From: Variovorax sp. Root473
GTDB lineage: Bacteria > Pseudomonadota > Gammaproteobacteria > Burkholderiales > Burkholderiaceae_C
Assembly (NCBI RefSeq): GCF_001426505.1
Contig: NZ_LMEV01000017.1
Location: 1,665,292-1,729,291, forward strand
DNA length: 64,000 nucleotides
Direction of reading: 5' to 3'
The translations under genes were made by a program, and so were the position numbers. This document shows, one piece after another, positions 53,833 through 62,362 of the stretch. How positions within the stretch are numbered: the stretch's first letter is position 1; the number at the start of each line of letters is the position of its first letter. The notes beneath the pieces were generated by a model that saw only the letters and a list, made by a program, of their open reading frames with translations, was not told the DNA's origin and ran no database searches.

Positions 53833-53897
53833 ACCGTTTCCCCGCCGGAGGGGCGGTTCCCCTCCATTCCCTTGTTTCACTCGATTGGAGATTCACC

Positions 53898-55961
53898 ATG
53901 AACGCCGTTACCCAAACCGAAGCCCGCGCCGTCAATACCGCCGCCGCTATCCCGTTGGAAGCCGCCGACCCGACCAAGAACCTGATTCTGGTTCCACTGT
54001 CGCGGCTGGTGCTGCGCCCCACGGGCCGCAACGTGCGCAAGACCCCGCGCATGTCCATCCCCGAACTTGCCGCAAGCATCCAGCGTGTCGGCCTGCTGCA
54101 AAACCTGATCGTGATTGCATCCGCCGATGGCGAGCATTACGAAGTCGTGGCCGGTGGCCGTCGCCTCGCAGCCCTCAAGCTGCTGGCGAAAAAGCACCGA
54201 ATCAGCAAGGAATGGGAAGTGCCTTGCCTGCTGGTGGCCGATGGCACCGCCCGCACCGCCAGCCTCACCGAGAACGTGCAGCGCGAAGCCATGCACCCGG
54301 CAGACCAGTTTGAAGCCTTCGCGGCGCTGGTGGCCGAAGGCCGCCCCATCGAGGACATTGCGGCGGATTTCTCCGTTACGCCGCTGGTGGTGCAGCGCCG
54401 CTTGAAGCTGGCGAACGTGTCGCCCCGCCTCATGGCCGACTATCGCGCCGATGCCGTGAGCCTTGACCAGTTGATGGCCCTTGCCATCACCGATGACCAC
54501 GCCGCGCAGGAAAGCGCGTTCTACGATGCGCCAACCTGGCAGCGTCACCCGTCCAACCTGCGCGAACGCCTCACCGAAAGGGAAATCGACGCCTACCGGC
54601 ATCCGCTGGTGCGCTTCGTCGGGCTGGACAGCTACGAGGCCGCAGGCGGTGGCATCCGCCGTGACCTGTTCGCCGAAGATGACGCGGGCGTGTATCTGAC
54701 CGATGCCGCGCTGCTGGAAGGGCTGGCGTTCAATAAGCTGACGGGCATTGCTGCCGAGGTGAAGGCCGAAGGCTGGGCATGGGTGGATGCCACGCCAGGC
54801 GTGACCCATGCCGACCTGCACGCCTTCCAGCGTGCGCCGAAGGAGCGGCGCGAACCGAACAAGCGTGAAGCCGCACGCATCGAGAAGCTGCAAACCAAGA
54901 TGCACGAACTGGCCGAAGCCGTGGATGCTGCGCTGGACGCTGACGATGAGGAAAAGGCCGACGCCTTGCAGGAGGAAGGCGAAACCCTGGGCGAGCAGTT
55001 GCAGGTGCTGGAAGATGGCTTGCAGGACTACGGCGCGACCGTGAAGGCCGCAGCCGGTGCCATCGTCACCATCGACCGCAACGGCGAAGCCGTGATTCAT
55101 CGCGGCTTGATGCGCGAGGCCGAGGCCAAGGCGCTGCGCACGCTGGAAAGGCTGCGCCAAGGTTTCGGCAGCGAAGGCGAAGCCGCGAACGACGACGAAG
55201 GCGAGGACGACGAGCCACCCAAGACCGCCGCCATGTCCGACCGGCTGGCGCAACGCTTGAGCGCCCACCGCACCGCCGCGCTACAAATCGAAGTCGCCCG
55301 GCATCCGCAAGCCGCGCTGGCCGCCGTGGTGCATGGCATGGTGCAGACCGTCTTGCAGGAACGCCGCTACGGCCGCAGCCGTGATTCTCTGCCGCTGGGC
55401 GTGGGCCTCAAAGTGCAAGACCGGCTGGAAGGCATGGCCCCGGACTGGCCGGAAACTCCCGCCGCCGTGGCGCTGTGCGAATTGCAACAGGTGGCGGGCG
55501 AAGCCTTGCCGGAGGACAGCGCCGAACTGTTTGCCGCGCTGCTGGCGAAGCCGCAAGATGAACTGGTGCGGCTGCTGGCCGTGTGCGTGGCTTCCACGGT
55601 GGACGTGGTGACGCCCCGTGCCACACCGCACCAGCCCGGCGAGGAACTGGCGCAGGCCGTGGGCCTCGACATGGCTGCATGGTGGAAGCCGACCGCAGAA
55701 GGCTACTTCAAGCACGTTTCCAAGGCCGTGATTCTGGAAGCCGTGGGCCAGTACGCGCCCGAGCACGTCACGCGACTGGCGAAGTTGAAGAAGGCCGACA
55801 TTGCCAGCGAAGCCGAGCGGTTGGCCGATGGCACGGGCTGGATGCCTGCCATCTTCAAGACCGAAGGCCCGGAAGCTGCGCCGCAGGAAACGCAGGCGCA
55901 GGATGCCCCGGAGGATGCCGAGGCAATGGCGGATGAACCCGCCGAGGCGCTGGCCGCTTGA
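53898..55961 (+). CDS. Long ParB/RepB/Spo0J-like partition protein
   Basis: 687 residues. N-terminal ParB/CTPase domain: PLSRLVLRPTGRNVRKTPRMSIPELAASIQRVGLLQNLIV, VVAGGRRLAALKLL (the GGRR nucleotide loop) and TENVQREAMHPADQF. Then an HTH (GRPIEDIAADFSVTPLVVQRRLKLANVSPRLMADYR). The C-terminal 450 residues include a Glu/Asp-rich coiled coil and an Ala/Glu tail, much longer than chromosomal ParB, as in ICE and plasmid KorB/ParB-like proteins. The cognate ParA may be the one at 61724, although that has its own RHH partner. Confidence 0.92.
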   Translation: MNAVTQTEARAVNTAAAIPLEAADPTKNLILVPLSRLVLRPTGRNVRKTPRMSIPELAASIQRVGLLQNLIVIASADGEHYEVVAGGRRLAALKLLAKKHRISKEWEVPCLLVADGTARTASLTENVQREAMHPADQFEAFAALVAEGRPIEDIAADFSVTPLVVQRRLKLANVSPRLMADYRADAVSLDQLMALAITDDHAAQESAFYDAPTWQRHPSNLRERLTEREIDAYRHPLVRFVGLDSYEAAGGGIRRDLFAEDDAGVYLTDAALLEGLAFNKLTGIAAEVKAEGWAWVDATPGVTHADLHAFQRAPKERREPNKREAARIEKLQTKMHELAEAVDAALDADDEEKADALQEEGETLGEQLQVLEDGLQDYGATVKAAAGAIVTIDRNGEAVIHRGLMREAEAKALRTLERLRQGFGSEGEAANDDEGEDDEPPKTAAMSDRLAQRLSAHRTAALQIEVARHPQAALAAVVHGMVQTVLQERRYGRSRDSLPLGVGLKVQDRLEGMAPDWPETPAAVALCELQQVAGEALPEDSAELFAALLAKPQDELVRLLAVCVASTVDVVTPRATPHQPGEELAQAVGLDMAAWWKPTAEGYFKHVSKAVILEAVGQYAPEHVTRLAKLKKADIASEAERLADGTGWMPAIFKTEGPEAAPQETQAQDAPEDAEAMADEPAEALAA

Positions 55962-56023
55962 CCCGCGCCGAAGGCAAGCGCCCCGGCCTCGACCGGGGCG
56001 CTTCGCTGCAAGGAGAAGCCCCC

Positions 56024-56233
56024 ATGACCCGCATCACCAGCAGCCGCCCGCGCATGGCGGCGATCTACGCGCCCAGCACGGTACGCGCTCGCCGCTGGCA
56101 CGACGATGGCGACGTGCGCGGCTACCGCCCGCCCTCGGGCTGGTCGGCCCGCGCCGACCTCACCGACATTCACCCCATCACGGGCCGCGCCTTGCCGCGT
56201 GCCGTGTGGTGGCTCATCGAGACGAAGGAATAA
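56024..56233 (+). CDS. Small hypothetical ICE protein
   Basis: 69 residues, MTRITSSRPRMAAIYAPSTVRARRWHDDGDVRGYRPPSGWSARADLTDIHPITGRALPRAVWWLIETKE. Basic and Trp/Arg-rich, with no family known to me. AAGGAGAAG stands 8 bp before ATG 56024. It follows the ParB gene by 62 bp and is probably cotranscribed. Confidence 0.65.
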   Translation: MTRITSSRPRMAAIYAPSTVRARRWHDDGDVRGYRPPSGWSARADLTDIHPITGRALPRAVWWLIETKE

Positions 56234-56362
56234 CCGCGTTCAGCACCGCGCCCAGGCCGTTCCGTCCTGGGCGCGGTGGACGCAAAATCCGGGCGCGGCA
56301 GTGGCCGCGCCCGGTGTTCAAGGCCAGCAGCCGAGTCAGAACGCCGCCGCCTTCGCGGTGGC

Positions 56363-56881
56363 TCAGGCGGTGGCGTTGAAGGCATCGCTGTAGCGCGCGA
56401 TGCCTTCGGGCACTGGCCCATGCAGGGCCAGCGCCATGAAGTAGCCGGGCGGCACGCCCGGCAGTTGCAGGCCCGCATGGGCCTGAAAACCAAAACGCGC
56501 GTAATACGCGGGATCGCCTAGCAGCACGCAGCCTGCGGCCTGCATGGCCCGCAGTTCAGACAGCGCCTGCTCCATCAGGCGCGAGCCGATGCCGTGCCCC
56601 TGCCTTTGCGGCAGGACGGAGATCGGCCCCAACCCGTACCAGTCCTCAGCCTGGCGGCCGTGGCCGTCGGTGATGGTCACGGGCGACAGGGCCACATGGC
56701 CGATGATCTGGCCGTGTTCTTCGGCCACGATGGAAAGCGTCAGTTCGTTGGCAGTGCGCAGTGCGCGCACGATGAATTGCTCGGTGTGGCTGGTGTGCGG
56801 CGCATCGGCGAAAGCGGCCGTCGTGACGGCTTCGATGGCAGCAATGTCGTCCGGGGTTTCGTGTCGGAGCTGGAGAGTCAT
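56363..56881 (-). CDS. GNAT-family N-acetyltransferase
   Basis: 172 residues: MTLQLRHETPDDIAAIEAVTTAAFADAPHTSHTEQFIVRALR, then the acetyl-CoA loop VLPQRQGHGIGSRLMEQAL and GCVLLGDPAYYARFGFQAHAGL. This is the YhbS-like branch of GNAT. Substrate unknown. It points against the backbone genes and sits between ParB and repeat copy C, so it looks like inserted cargo. Confidence 0.9.
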   Translation of the reverse strand: MTLQLRHETPDDIAAIEAVTTAAFADAPHTSHTEQFIVRALRTANELTLSIVAEEHGQIIGHVALSPVTITDGHGRQAEDWYGLGPISVLPQRQGHGIGSRLMEQALSELRAMQAAGCVLLGDPAYYARFGFQAHAGLQLPGVPPGYFMALALHGPVPEGIARYSDAFNATA

Positions 56882-57616
56882 GGGCTTGTCTTGGGTTACT
56901 TCCTGAAAATATAGAACGGCCTGGGCGTGTCGGCGCGAGGCGCCGCCGGGCTTTCGGGCTGCGCCCCGTGCTTCGTGCCGAATCACGGCCATTCGGCTTC
57001 AATCCCTCACGCCTTCGCGCCTGTGGCGCTGCGCGCTTCGCTTGCGAGGAAGGCTGCGCCCCGCCGCAATGGGCGGAGCTTGTGGGGCTACGCCCCGGCT
57101 TGCTGCGGCAGGTTGTGCAAAAGCGTGCCGTCCTCGACGCTGGCGATTCGTTGCCTGTACGTCACGAAGGACGGTTCACCGACACACCGCTCGGCCTCGC
57201 CCGATGGAGCTTCCTCACCACGCCTCAAGCATGTGCCGCGAGCTGCGGCTGGGGCGCTCTGGCCTTGTCGTCGGGGCATTGACCTGGCCCGCGTCAGGGC
57301 GCAAGCCGGTGAAGCCGTCACGCGGGGATGCCGAGTCGGCCCTGTCTCCATTCGGGAGCGGGCGGCCTGTGCGTCCTTGTCTTGTTGTGAATCCTGGCGG
57401 TGGCGCGGCTGCGCCTTGGGCTTCATGGCCGCAACCTTCCAGCGAAAACAATTTCCCCTGCGCTGCGCGCATTCCTCGCGGGACAAATTCTTTTCGCCTC
57501 CAGGTTCTCCACGGTGTTGCGACCGCTGCGCGGTGCGGCCAGCCCATCCCCCGCCGGACGGATCACAACAAGGACGCACTGGCGCGACCTTGTTCAACCC
57601 GAAAGGAGAAATCATC
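56882..57616. other. Long noncoding gap before DUF736, with copy C
   Basis: 735 bp with no convincing gene on either strand. Near 56895-56920 lies a small AT-rich promoter-like stretch (CTTCCTGAAAATATAGAAC) for the GNAT gene, then repeat copy C (56925-57050), then about 570 bp of GC-rich DNA that could be a decayed gene. The end (GAAAGGAGAAATCATC) is the ribosome site of DUF736. Confidence 0.5.
56925..57050 (+). repeat. ICE intergenic repeat module, copy C
   Basis: GCGTGTCGGCG, CGCCGCCGGGCTTTCGGGCT, GCGCCCCGTGC, TCACGGCCATTCGGCT and CAATCCCTCACGCCTTCGCG occur in the same order as in copy D, nearly identical. It lies upstream of DUF736. Confidence 0.75.
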
Positions 57617-57931
57617 ATGGCCAACATCGGCACCTTCACCGCAGACAAAGACGGCTTCAACGGCCAGCTCCGCACCCTGACGCTCAACGTCAAGGTCAAG
57701 CTGGTTCCCAACGACAAGGGCAACAACGAGAGCGCCCCCGACTTCCGCCTGCAAGCGGCTGGCCACGACATCGGCGCGGCGTGGAAGAAAACCAGCGAGG
57801 CCGGACGCCCCTACGTGTCCGTGACCCTGGACGATCCTTCATTCCCGGCAACGGTCTATGCCCGCCTGATCGAGAACGAGGACGGCACGCACGACCTGAT
57901 CTGGTCGCGCAACAAGCCCAAGGCGGCCTGA
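57617..57931 (+). CDS. DUF736 protein
   Basis: 104 residues, MANIGTFTADKDGFNGQLRTLTLNVKVKLVPNDKGNNESAPDFRLQAAGHDIGAAWKKTSEAGRPYVSVTLDDPSFPATVYARL. DUF736 is found in conjugative elements of Proteobacteria, with a small beta fold and no known function. ATG 57617 follows AAAGGAGAA. Confidence 0.92.
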   Translation: MANIGTFTADKDGFNGQLRTLTLNVKVKLVPNDKGNNESAPDFRLQAAGHDIGAAWKKTSEAGRPYVSVTLDDPSFPATVYARLIENEDGTHDLIWSRNKPKAA

Positions 57932-58311
57932 CGGCCGCCCACAGCGCCCCGCCCATTGCGGCGGGGCGCTGTGCTGCTCATCGCAGCACCGCACGCACGG
58001 GGTTCGGCAACGGGTGCCTCTTGGCATGTTCACCAGGGCCGGTATTCATCGGTGGATGGCCCGCAGCCCGTGGCGTAGCAAGCCCAGGATGGCGTGTCGG
58101 CGCTGCAAGCGCCGCCGGGCTTTCGGGCTGCGCCCCGTGCCGGCAAGCCGTCACGGCCATTCGGCTCCAATCCCTCACGCCTTCGCGCCTGCGGCGCTAC
58201 GCGCTGGCGCTTGCACTCCAGGGGAAAGCCCTGTGGGCTATCCCCGCCGCGCGATGCTTGGCGCCCCTCGATGCCGCCGAACCGGCTGCGCCGGATCGGC
58301 CCGGCCAGCGC
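57932..58311. other. Noncoding gap with repeat module, copy D
   Basis: 380 bp between DUF736 and the convergent XRE gene with no convincing gene. A GGCGGGGCGCTGTG hairpin candidate follows DUF736 (57945-57975), and repeat copy D fills 58092-58220. Confidence 0.5.
58092..58220 (+). repeat. ICE intergenic repeat module, copy D
   Basis: Nearly identical to copy C over most of its length, with a small replacement in the middle (CGGCAAGCCG instead of TTCGTGCCGAA). Unlike A, B and C it does not precede a + strand gene directly. Confidence 0.75.
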
Positions 58312-58605
58312 CTACGGCTGGGCCGCTGCCGCGAGCTGGCTTTCAGCCTCGCTCATCAGCACCGCCGTGCTGCATTCGAGCGCGCCGGCAATCTTGAAGA
58401 TCAGCGATAGCGTGGGCTGGTGTTCGCCACGCTCCACCTTGCCCATGTGCGAACGCTCGACGCCGGCCAGGTGCGCCAGCGTCTCCTGGGCGATGCCGCG
58501 TTCCGTGCGCAGCGCACGCACCGCCGCGCCGAAGGCTTGAGCCAGCTCGGCGTCGAAGGTGGTGGCGCCGGCCGGTCGGCCGGGCTGGACGGATCGCTTC
58601 TGCAT
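58312..58605 (-). CDS. XRE-family transcriptional regulator
   Basis: 97 residues from ATG 58605. HTH_3 domain: AFGAAVRALRTERGIAQETLAHLAGVERSHMGKVERGEHQPTLSLIFKIAGALECSTAVLM. A single-domain Cro/C2-like repressor. Divergent from DUF2958 copy 2 over an AT-rich spacer containing AAATCCGC-N4-GCGGGTTT (one mismatch), a likely operator. It may hold ICE backbone genes silent. Confidence 0.9.
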   Translation of the reverse strand: MQKRSVQPGRPAGATTFDAELAQAFGAAVRALRTERGIAQETLAHLAGVERSHMGKVERGEHQPTLSLIFKIAGALECSTAVLMSEAESQLAAAAQP

Positions 58606-58820
58606 GGACAGAAGCGTCGATTCGCAGCACAATTAAAACCACGTTATCTTTAACTCATTCATCAAAAGCTCACTGTTCTGCGCTTCTACAGAAATCCGCA
58701 TTTGCGGGTTTCAACAAAGGCGCGAAATCACGGAACCGCCATCGTGTTTATGCCCAAATCCGCAGGTACGGCTTTGCGCTTTTGCGCTTCGGCGGATTCG
58801 TGCGGCCGGAGGGTGGCGCC

Positions 58821-59168
58821 ATGACGGCACTCATCACCGAGGACGACCGCGCGCGCCTGCTGGCCCACGGCAAGGCCCGCGCCGCTGGCGAGGCCATCGA
58901 CCCGGTGCCCGTGGTGCGGTTGTTCACGCCGGACGCGCATGTGACCTGGCTGCTGGCCGCGCTCGATCCTGCGGACGGCGATACGGCCTACGGCCTGATC
59001 GACCTCGGGCTGGGGATGCCAGAGCTGGGGACGGTGAAGCTGTCCGACCTGGCCGGCATCGTCGGGCCGCGCCAGCAGCCCGTGCTACGCGACCTCTATT
59101 TCCGCCCCACGCGCACGCTGTCGGAATACACCCGGCTGGCCGAGCGCGACGGAGCGATCCCGGACTGA
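58821..59168 (+). CDS. DUF2958 protein, copy 2
   Basis: 115 residues, MTALITEDDRARLLAHGKARAAGEAIDPVPVVRLFTPDAHVTWLLAALDPADGDTAYGLIDLGLGMPELGTVKL. Same skeleton as the copy at 50958 (LITxxxR-x2-LL, FTPDA, WLL, DP, GLxDLGLG) but clearly diverged. ATG 58821 has GGAGGGT upstream. Confidence 0.9.
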   Translation: MTALITEDDRARLLAHGKARAAGEAIDPVPVVRLFTPDAHVTWLLAALDPADGDTAYGLIDLGLGMPELGTVKLSDLAGIVGPRQQPVLRDLYFRPTRTLSEYTRLAERDGAIPD

Positions 59169-59477
59169 ATACGGCCTACTGTGACTTTTTCAGTCTGGCG
59201 TCATGCCGGGCAGGTCTCAATCGGGATTCTTGCGGCATACCCCGGCCAGTCTGATCGAAACAGTCATGATGCCTGGCTTGGGTTGCGGCAGGCTGGCCGA
59301 TACGGCGTCCCACGGTCGGGGCGCTGCCACCGCCGCATTGAGACGGAAACCGCAACGCATCGGAGCCAATCGGTCTTGACAACCCCAGTCACCATTTTTA
59401 CCCATGACGTTCTGACGATGGCGATGTAGCGCGTAGCCCAGCCGTGGCGGCGATTCCTGTTCCCAGGAGGTTGCGTC
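59169..59477 (+). other. 309-bp gap with promoter-like site before the DUF2285 gene
   Basis: No gene seen. TTGACA at 59376-59381 is a consensus -35; 17 bp later TACCCA is a weak -10, so expression may need an activator. CAGGAGG precedes the next ATG. Confidence 0.4.
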
Positions 59478-60245
59478 ATGGCCGACCGCGCCGCCGAGCC
59501 TTGGTATCCGACTGCCGCGTATCTGTACGTGCTGCATCTGGACAGCCTTGCGCTCGCCTGGGAGTACCTGCGCAGGCACCCCGACTACCGGCTCGACTGG
59601 CTGCGCCATCGTCGTCGGTCGCAGGCGGCACAGGAAGCGGCGCAACGCTGGGGCTTGCGCCTGCTGGAAGACCCGGCCCTGGATGCGCGCGACGCGCATC
59701 CGGCCTGGCTGCCCGGCCACGCTGCGATGGTGCAGCTCTACCCGGATGAAGATCCGCCACCCGATGCCTCGATCTTCGCGTTCTGGCGCATCCCTGGCCA
59801 TAAGCAACTGCTCCATGACGGCAAACGGCTGGCGCTGATCGCGCGCAGCCCAGGCCATTGCCTGCGCTTTGCGCTGGCCCCCGGCCTGGAAGACGGCATG
59901 GCTGTCGCCTATGCCCATCGCGGCGGCACTGCCGCGCCTGTGCGCGGTCATGTGCCCGGCGTGACCTTCGCCGCCACGCCCAGGCCAACACCTTCCGCGC
60001 TGCTGGAACTGCACACCTTGCAGGCGCTCGACGCGACCCTGGCGGGCGCGTCCTCGCGTGAGGTCGGCGAAGGCTTGTTCGGTGCCGACGCCGTGGCCGA
60101 CTGGTACGCCGACGGCGGCTTGCGCTCCAAGGTGCGCCGCTTGGTGCGGCGTGGCGATGCGCTGATGCGCGGCGGCTATCGCCGCCTAGCACAGCTTGCG
60201 CCGCTTGAGAAGGGTCGTTTTGAAGGCGACGCAAAACGACCCTGA
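59478..60245 (+). CDS. DUF6499/DUF2285 ICE protein
   Basis: 255 residues. The N-terminal part (PWYPTAAYLYVLHLDSLALAWEYLRRHPDYRLDW) is the region annotated as transcriptional regulator domain/DUF6499, and the C-terminal LELHTLQALDATLAGASSREVGEGLFGADAVADWYADGGLRSKVRRLVRRGDALMRGGYRRL is a DUF2285 domain. These proteins sit just upstream of the AlpA-like gene and repA in many ICEs and may regulate them. ATG 59478 has CAGGAGG. Confidence 0.85.
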   Translation: MADRAAEPWYPTAAYLYVLHLDSLALAWEYLRRHPDYRLDWLRHRRRSQAAQEAAQRWGLRLLEDPALDARDAHPAWLPGHAAMVQLYPDEDPPPDASIFAFWRIPGHKQLLHDGKRLALIARSPGHCLRFALAPGLEDGMAVAYAHRGGTAAPVRGHVPGVTFAATPRPTPSALLELHTLQALDATLAGASSREVGEGLFGADAVADWYADGGLRSKVRRLVRRGDALMRGGYRRLAQLAPLEKGRFEGDAKRP

Positions 60246-60328
60246 GCAAGTGGGCCGCGTTTTCTGAGACTGCCTCCATCCGGTTGCGCTGTGTGGCCGG
60301 AGCTTTGAAAGCTATGGAGGTTCACACC

Positions 60329-60610
60329 ATGCGTCCTGCTCCCTTGCGGCCTGCCGCCGCTGTCTCGACCGCTGCCGCGCAGCCCCAACGCTATCTCACC
60401 AACGACGAAGCCGCCGAGTACCTGCGCCTGTCGCCGCGCACGCTGGAAAAGCAGCGCGTGATCGGCGGCGGCCCGCGCTTTCGCAAGTTCGGCCGGCGGG
60501 TCATGTACGCCGTGGCCGACCTCGATGCCTGGGCCGCCGACCGCAGTTTCGAGACGACTTCCGATCCCGAGTACGCCGAGCACCACTCGGCCGACAGCCG
60601 TGCGCGCTGA
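60329..60610 (+). CDS. AlpA/excisionase-like helix-turn-helix protein
   Basis: 93 residues. HTH_17-type winged motif: RYLTNDEAAEYLRLSPRTLEKQRVIGGGPRFRKFGRRVMYAVADLDAWA. Such proteins act as excisionase-like or AlpA-like activators and here probably regulate repA, 14 bp downstream, or assist excision. ATG 60329 follows TATGGAGG; an in-frame ATG at 60314 overlaps that ribosome site and is less likely. Confidence 0.88.
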   Translation: MRPAPLRPAAAVSTAAAQPQRYLTNDEAAEYLRLSPRTLEKQRVIGGGPRFRKFGRRVMYAVADLDAWAADRSFETTSDPEYAEHHSADSRAR

Positions 60611-60624
60611 TCGGCGGCGCGTGG

Positions 60625-61470
60625 ATGGCCTTCGCCATGTCCACACCCTTGCAGGAGCGCGAACAGCTCGACCTGTTTCGCGCGCTGCCGGGCGACATGG
60701 CGCCACGCGACAGCCAGGACTTGATGGCCTTTCCGTTCTTCTCGCTGGCGAAGTCCAAACGGGTCAAGCCCATCGACTTCCGGGCGGGCAACGTGACGAT
60801 CCGCGTGGAAGGCACGCAGGAGCACGGCATCGCCACGATCTGGGATGCCGACATCCTGATCTGGGCCGCCAGCCAGATCGTGGAGGCGCGCGACGCGGGC
60901 CTGCGGCCTTCGCGCTTGATGCAGGTACGCCCCTACGAGGTGCTGCGCTTCATTGGGCGCGGTACGTCGCTGCGCGACTACCAGCGCCTCAAGGCTGCGC
61001 TGGATCGGCTGCAATCGACCACGGTGGCCACGTCCATCCGCGAGACGACCGGGCGGCGATTGCATCGGTTTTCCTGGATCAACGAGTGGAAGGAACTGGC
61101 CGATGCCAGCGGCACGCCGCTGGGCCTCGAACTGATCCTGCCGGACTGGTTCTTTGCCGGCGTGCTCGACGCCGCCCTGGTGCTGACCATCGACCCGGCG
61201 TATTTCCGGCTCACGGGCGGCATCGAGCGGTGGCTGTACCGCCTGGTGCGCAAGCACGGCGGGCGGCAGCCGGGCGGCTGGCAATTCGACTTCCAGCACC
61301 TGTACCGCAAATCGGGCAGCGTGGCGCGCTACTACGACTTCGCCGCCGACCTGCGGGCGCTGGTGGCGCGGCAAGCCTTGCCGGGCTACCTGTTGGGCAT
61401 CGAGCACGCGTCCGGGATTTCCTCGCCGCTGCTGACCTTCCGGCCCGTGCCGCAAACGGCACGGGGATAA
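60625..61470 (+). CDS. repA: Replication initiator protein A (RPA family)
   Basis: 281 residues of the plasmid RepA/RPA family: QEREQLDLFRALPGDMAPRDSQDLMAFPFFSLAKSKRVKPIDFR, then IWDADILIWAASQIVEARDAG, LRFIGRGTSLRDYQRLKAALDRLQSTTVATSI and FYLTGGIERWLYRLVRKHGG-like FRLTGGIERWLYRLVRKHGG. It initiates plasmid-type replication at the nearby repeats (61495-61558). In an ICE it probably keeps the excised circle through cell divisions. ATG 60625, or 60637 as an alternative. Confidence 0.92.
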   Translation: MAFAMSTPLQEREQLDLFRALPGDMAPRDSQDLMAFPFFSLAKSKRVKPIDFRAGNVTIRVEGTQEHGIATIWDADILIWAASQIVEARDAGLRPSRLMQVRPYEVLRFIGRGTSLRDYQRLKAALDRLQSTTVATSIRETTGRRLHRFSWINEWKELADASGTPLGLELILPDWFFAGVLDAALVLTIDPAYFRLTGGIERWLYRLVRKHGGRQPGGWQFDFQHLYRKSGSVARYYDFAADLRALVARQALPGYLLGIEHASGISSPLLTFRPVPQTARG

Positions 61471-61708
61471 CTTCGGGAGAGTCTGTGGATGGACTCGTGC
61501 TATCAGGCAACAGAGGTGTCGTGCTATCAGGCAACGAATCCTCGTGCTATCAGGCAACAAAATCGGCCGCAAACCCGCGCCAGCACTGGGTTTCGCGTCC
61601 CTCTAACTTCCCTAACTTAAATTCTCTAACTTTTAGTAGAAGCGCCGCGCCACGGTGGATAACCACCACACGGCATGAAAGGCAGCAGCAAAAGCCCGGC
61701 TTTCCAGC
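61471..61708 (+). other. Putative replication origin (oriV) of the ICE
   Basis: 238 bp after repA. It has three 17-bp iterons (61495-61558), then an AT-rich tract with three CTAACTT repeats (about 61606-61639), and GTGGATAACC (around 61654-61663), close to a DnaA box. This is the set of parts of an iteron origin: initiator sites, unwinding element and DnaA site. Confidence 0.7.
61495..61558 (+). repeat. Three iterons of TCGTGCTATCAGGCAAC
   Basis: Identical 17-bp copies at 61495-61511, 61519-61535 and 61542-61558, spaced 24 and 23 bp start to start, so on about the same face of the helix every two turns. Expected RepA binding sites. Confidence 0.9.
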
Positions 61709-61723
61709 ATGGAGGGCCAAGCC

Positions 61724-62362
61724 ATGATCGTTGCTCTGCTCAATCAGAAAGGCGGCGTGGGCAAGACCACGCTCGCCACGCACATCGCCGGCGAGCTGGC
61801 GATGCGCGGGCAGCATGTCATGCTGCTGGACGCCGACCCGCAGGGTTCATCGCTAGACTGGACACAGCGCAGAAGCCAGCAAGGCTTGCCAAGGCTGTTC
61901 AGCGCCGTGGGCCTCGCACGCGAAACGCTGCACCAAGAGGCGCCAGAACTCGCCAGGCGGGCCGATCACGTCATCATCGACGGCCCGCCCAGGATCGCTG
62001 CCTTGGCGCGTTCCGCGCTGCTGGCGGCCGAGCGCGTGCTGATTCCCGTGCAGCCCAGCCCCTATGACCTGTGGGCCAGCGCGGAGATGGTGGCGCTGAT
62101 CCGTGAGGCGCAGGTGTTTCGGCCAGCGCTGCGCGCGGCCTTCGTCATCAATCGGCGCGTCAGCACCACCGTGATCGGGCGCGAAGCGCGCCAGGCTCTG
62201 GCCGACCAACCGCTTCCTGCGCTGCGCGCGGAAGTGCATCAGCGCATCGTGTTCGCCGACAGCGTCGCCGCTGGCCGGCTTGCACGCGAGACGGCGCCGG
62301 ACAGCACCGCCGCACGCGAAATCACTGCGCTGGTCGATGAACTATTGCGGTGGACGACATGA
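61724..62362 (+). CDS. parA: ParA-family partition ATPase
   Basis: 212 residues. Deviant Walker A KGGVGKTT at 9-16, LLDADPQGSSLDW (34-46) and VIIDGPPRIAALARSAL. The short ParA type (no N-terminal HTH), as in ParF/ParA Ib. ATG 61724 is chosen because GGAGGG at 61711-61716 is its ribosome site. The stop overlaps the RHH gene as ATGA. It partitions the replicating ICE circle together with the RHH protein or the ParB-like protein. Confidence 0.93.
   Translation: MIVALLNQKGGVGKTTLATHIAGELAMRGQHVMLLDADPQGSSLDWTQRRSQQGLPRLFSAVGLARETLHQEAPELARRADHVIIDGPPRIAALARSALLAAERVLIPVQPSPYDLWASAEMVALIREAQVFRPALRAAFVINRRVSTTVIGREARQALADQPLPALRAEVHQRIVFADSVAAGRLARETAPDSTAAREITALVDELLRWTT

Noticed and set aside
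50641..58220. CRISPR-like array
   Set aside because: Repeats are about 125 bp, irregularly spaced by kilobases and contain no spacers.
61709..61723. Upstream ATG for parA
   Set aside because: It includes GGAGGG, which serves as the ribosome site of the ATG at 61724 where the conserved MIVALLNQKGG begins.
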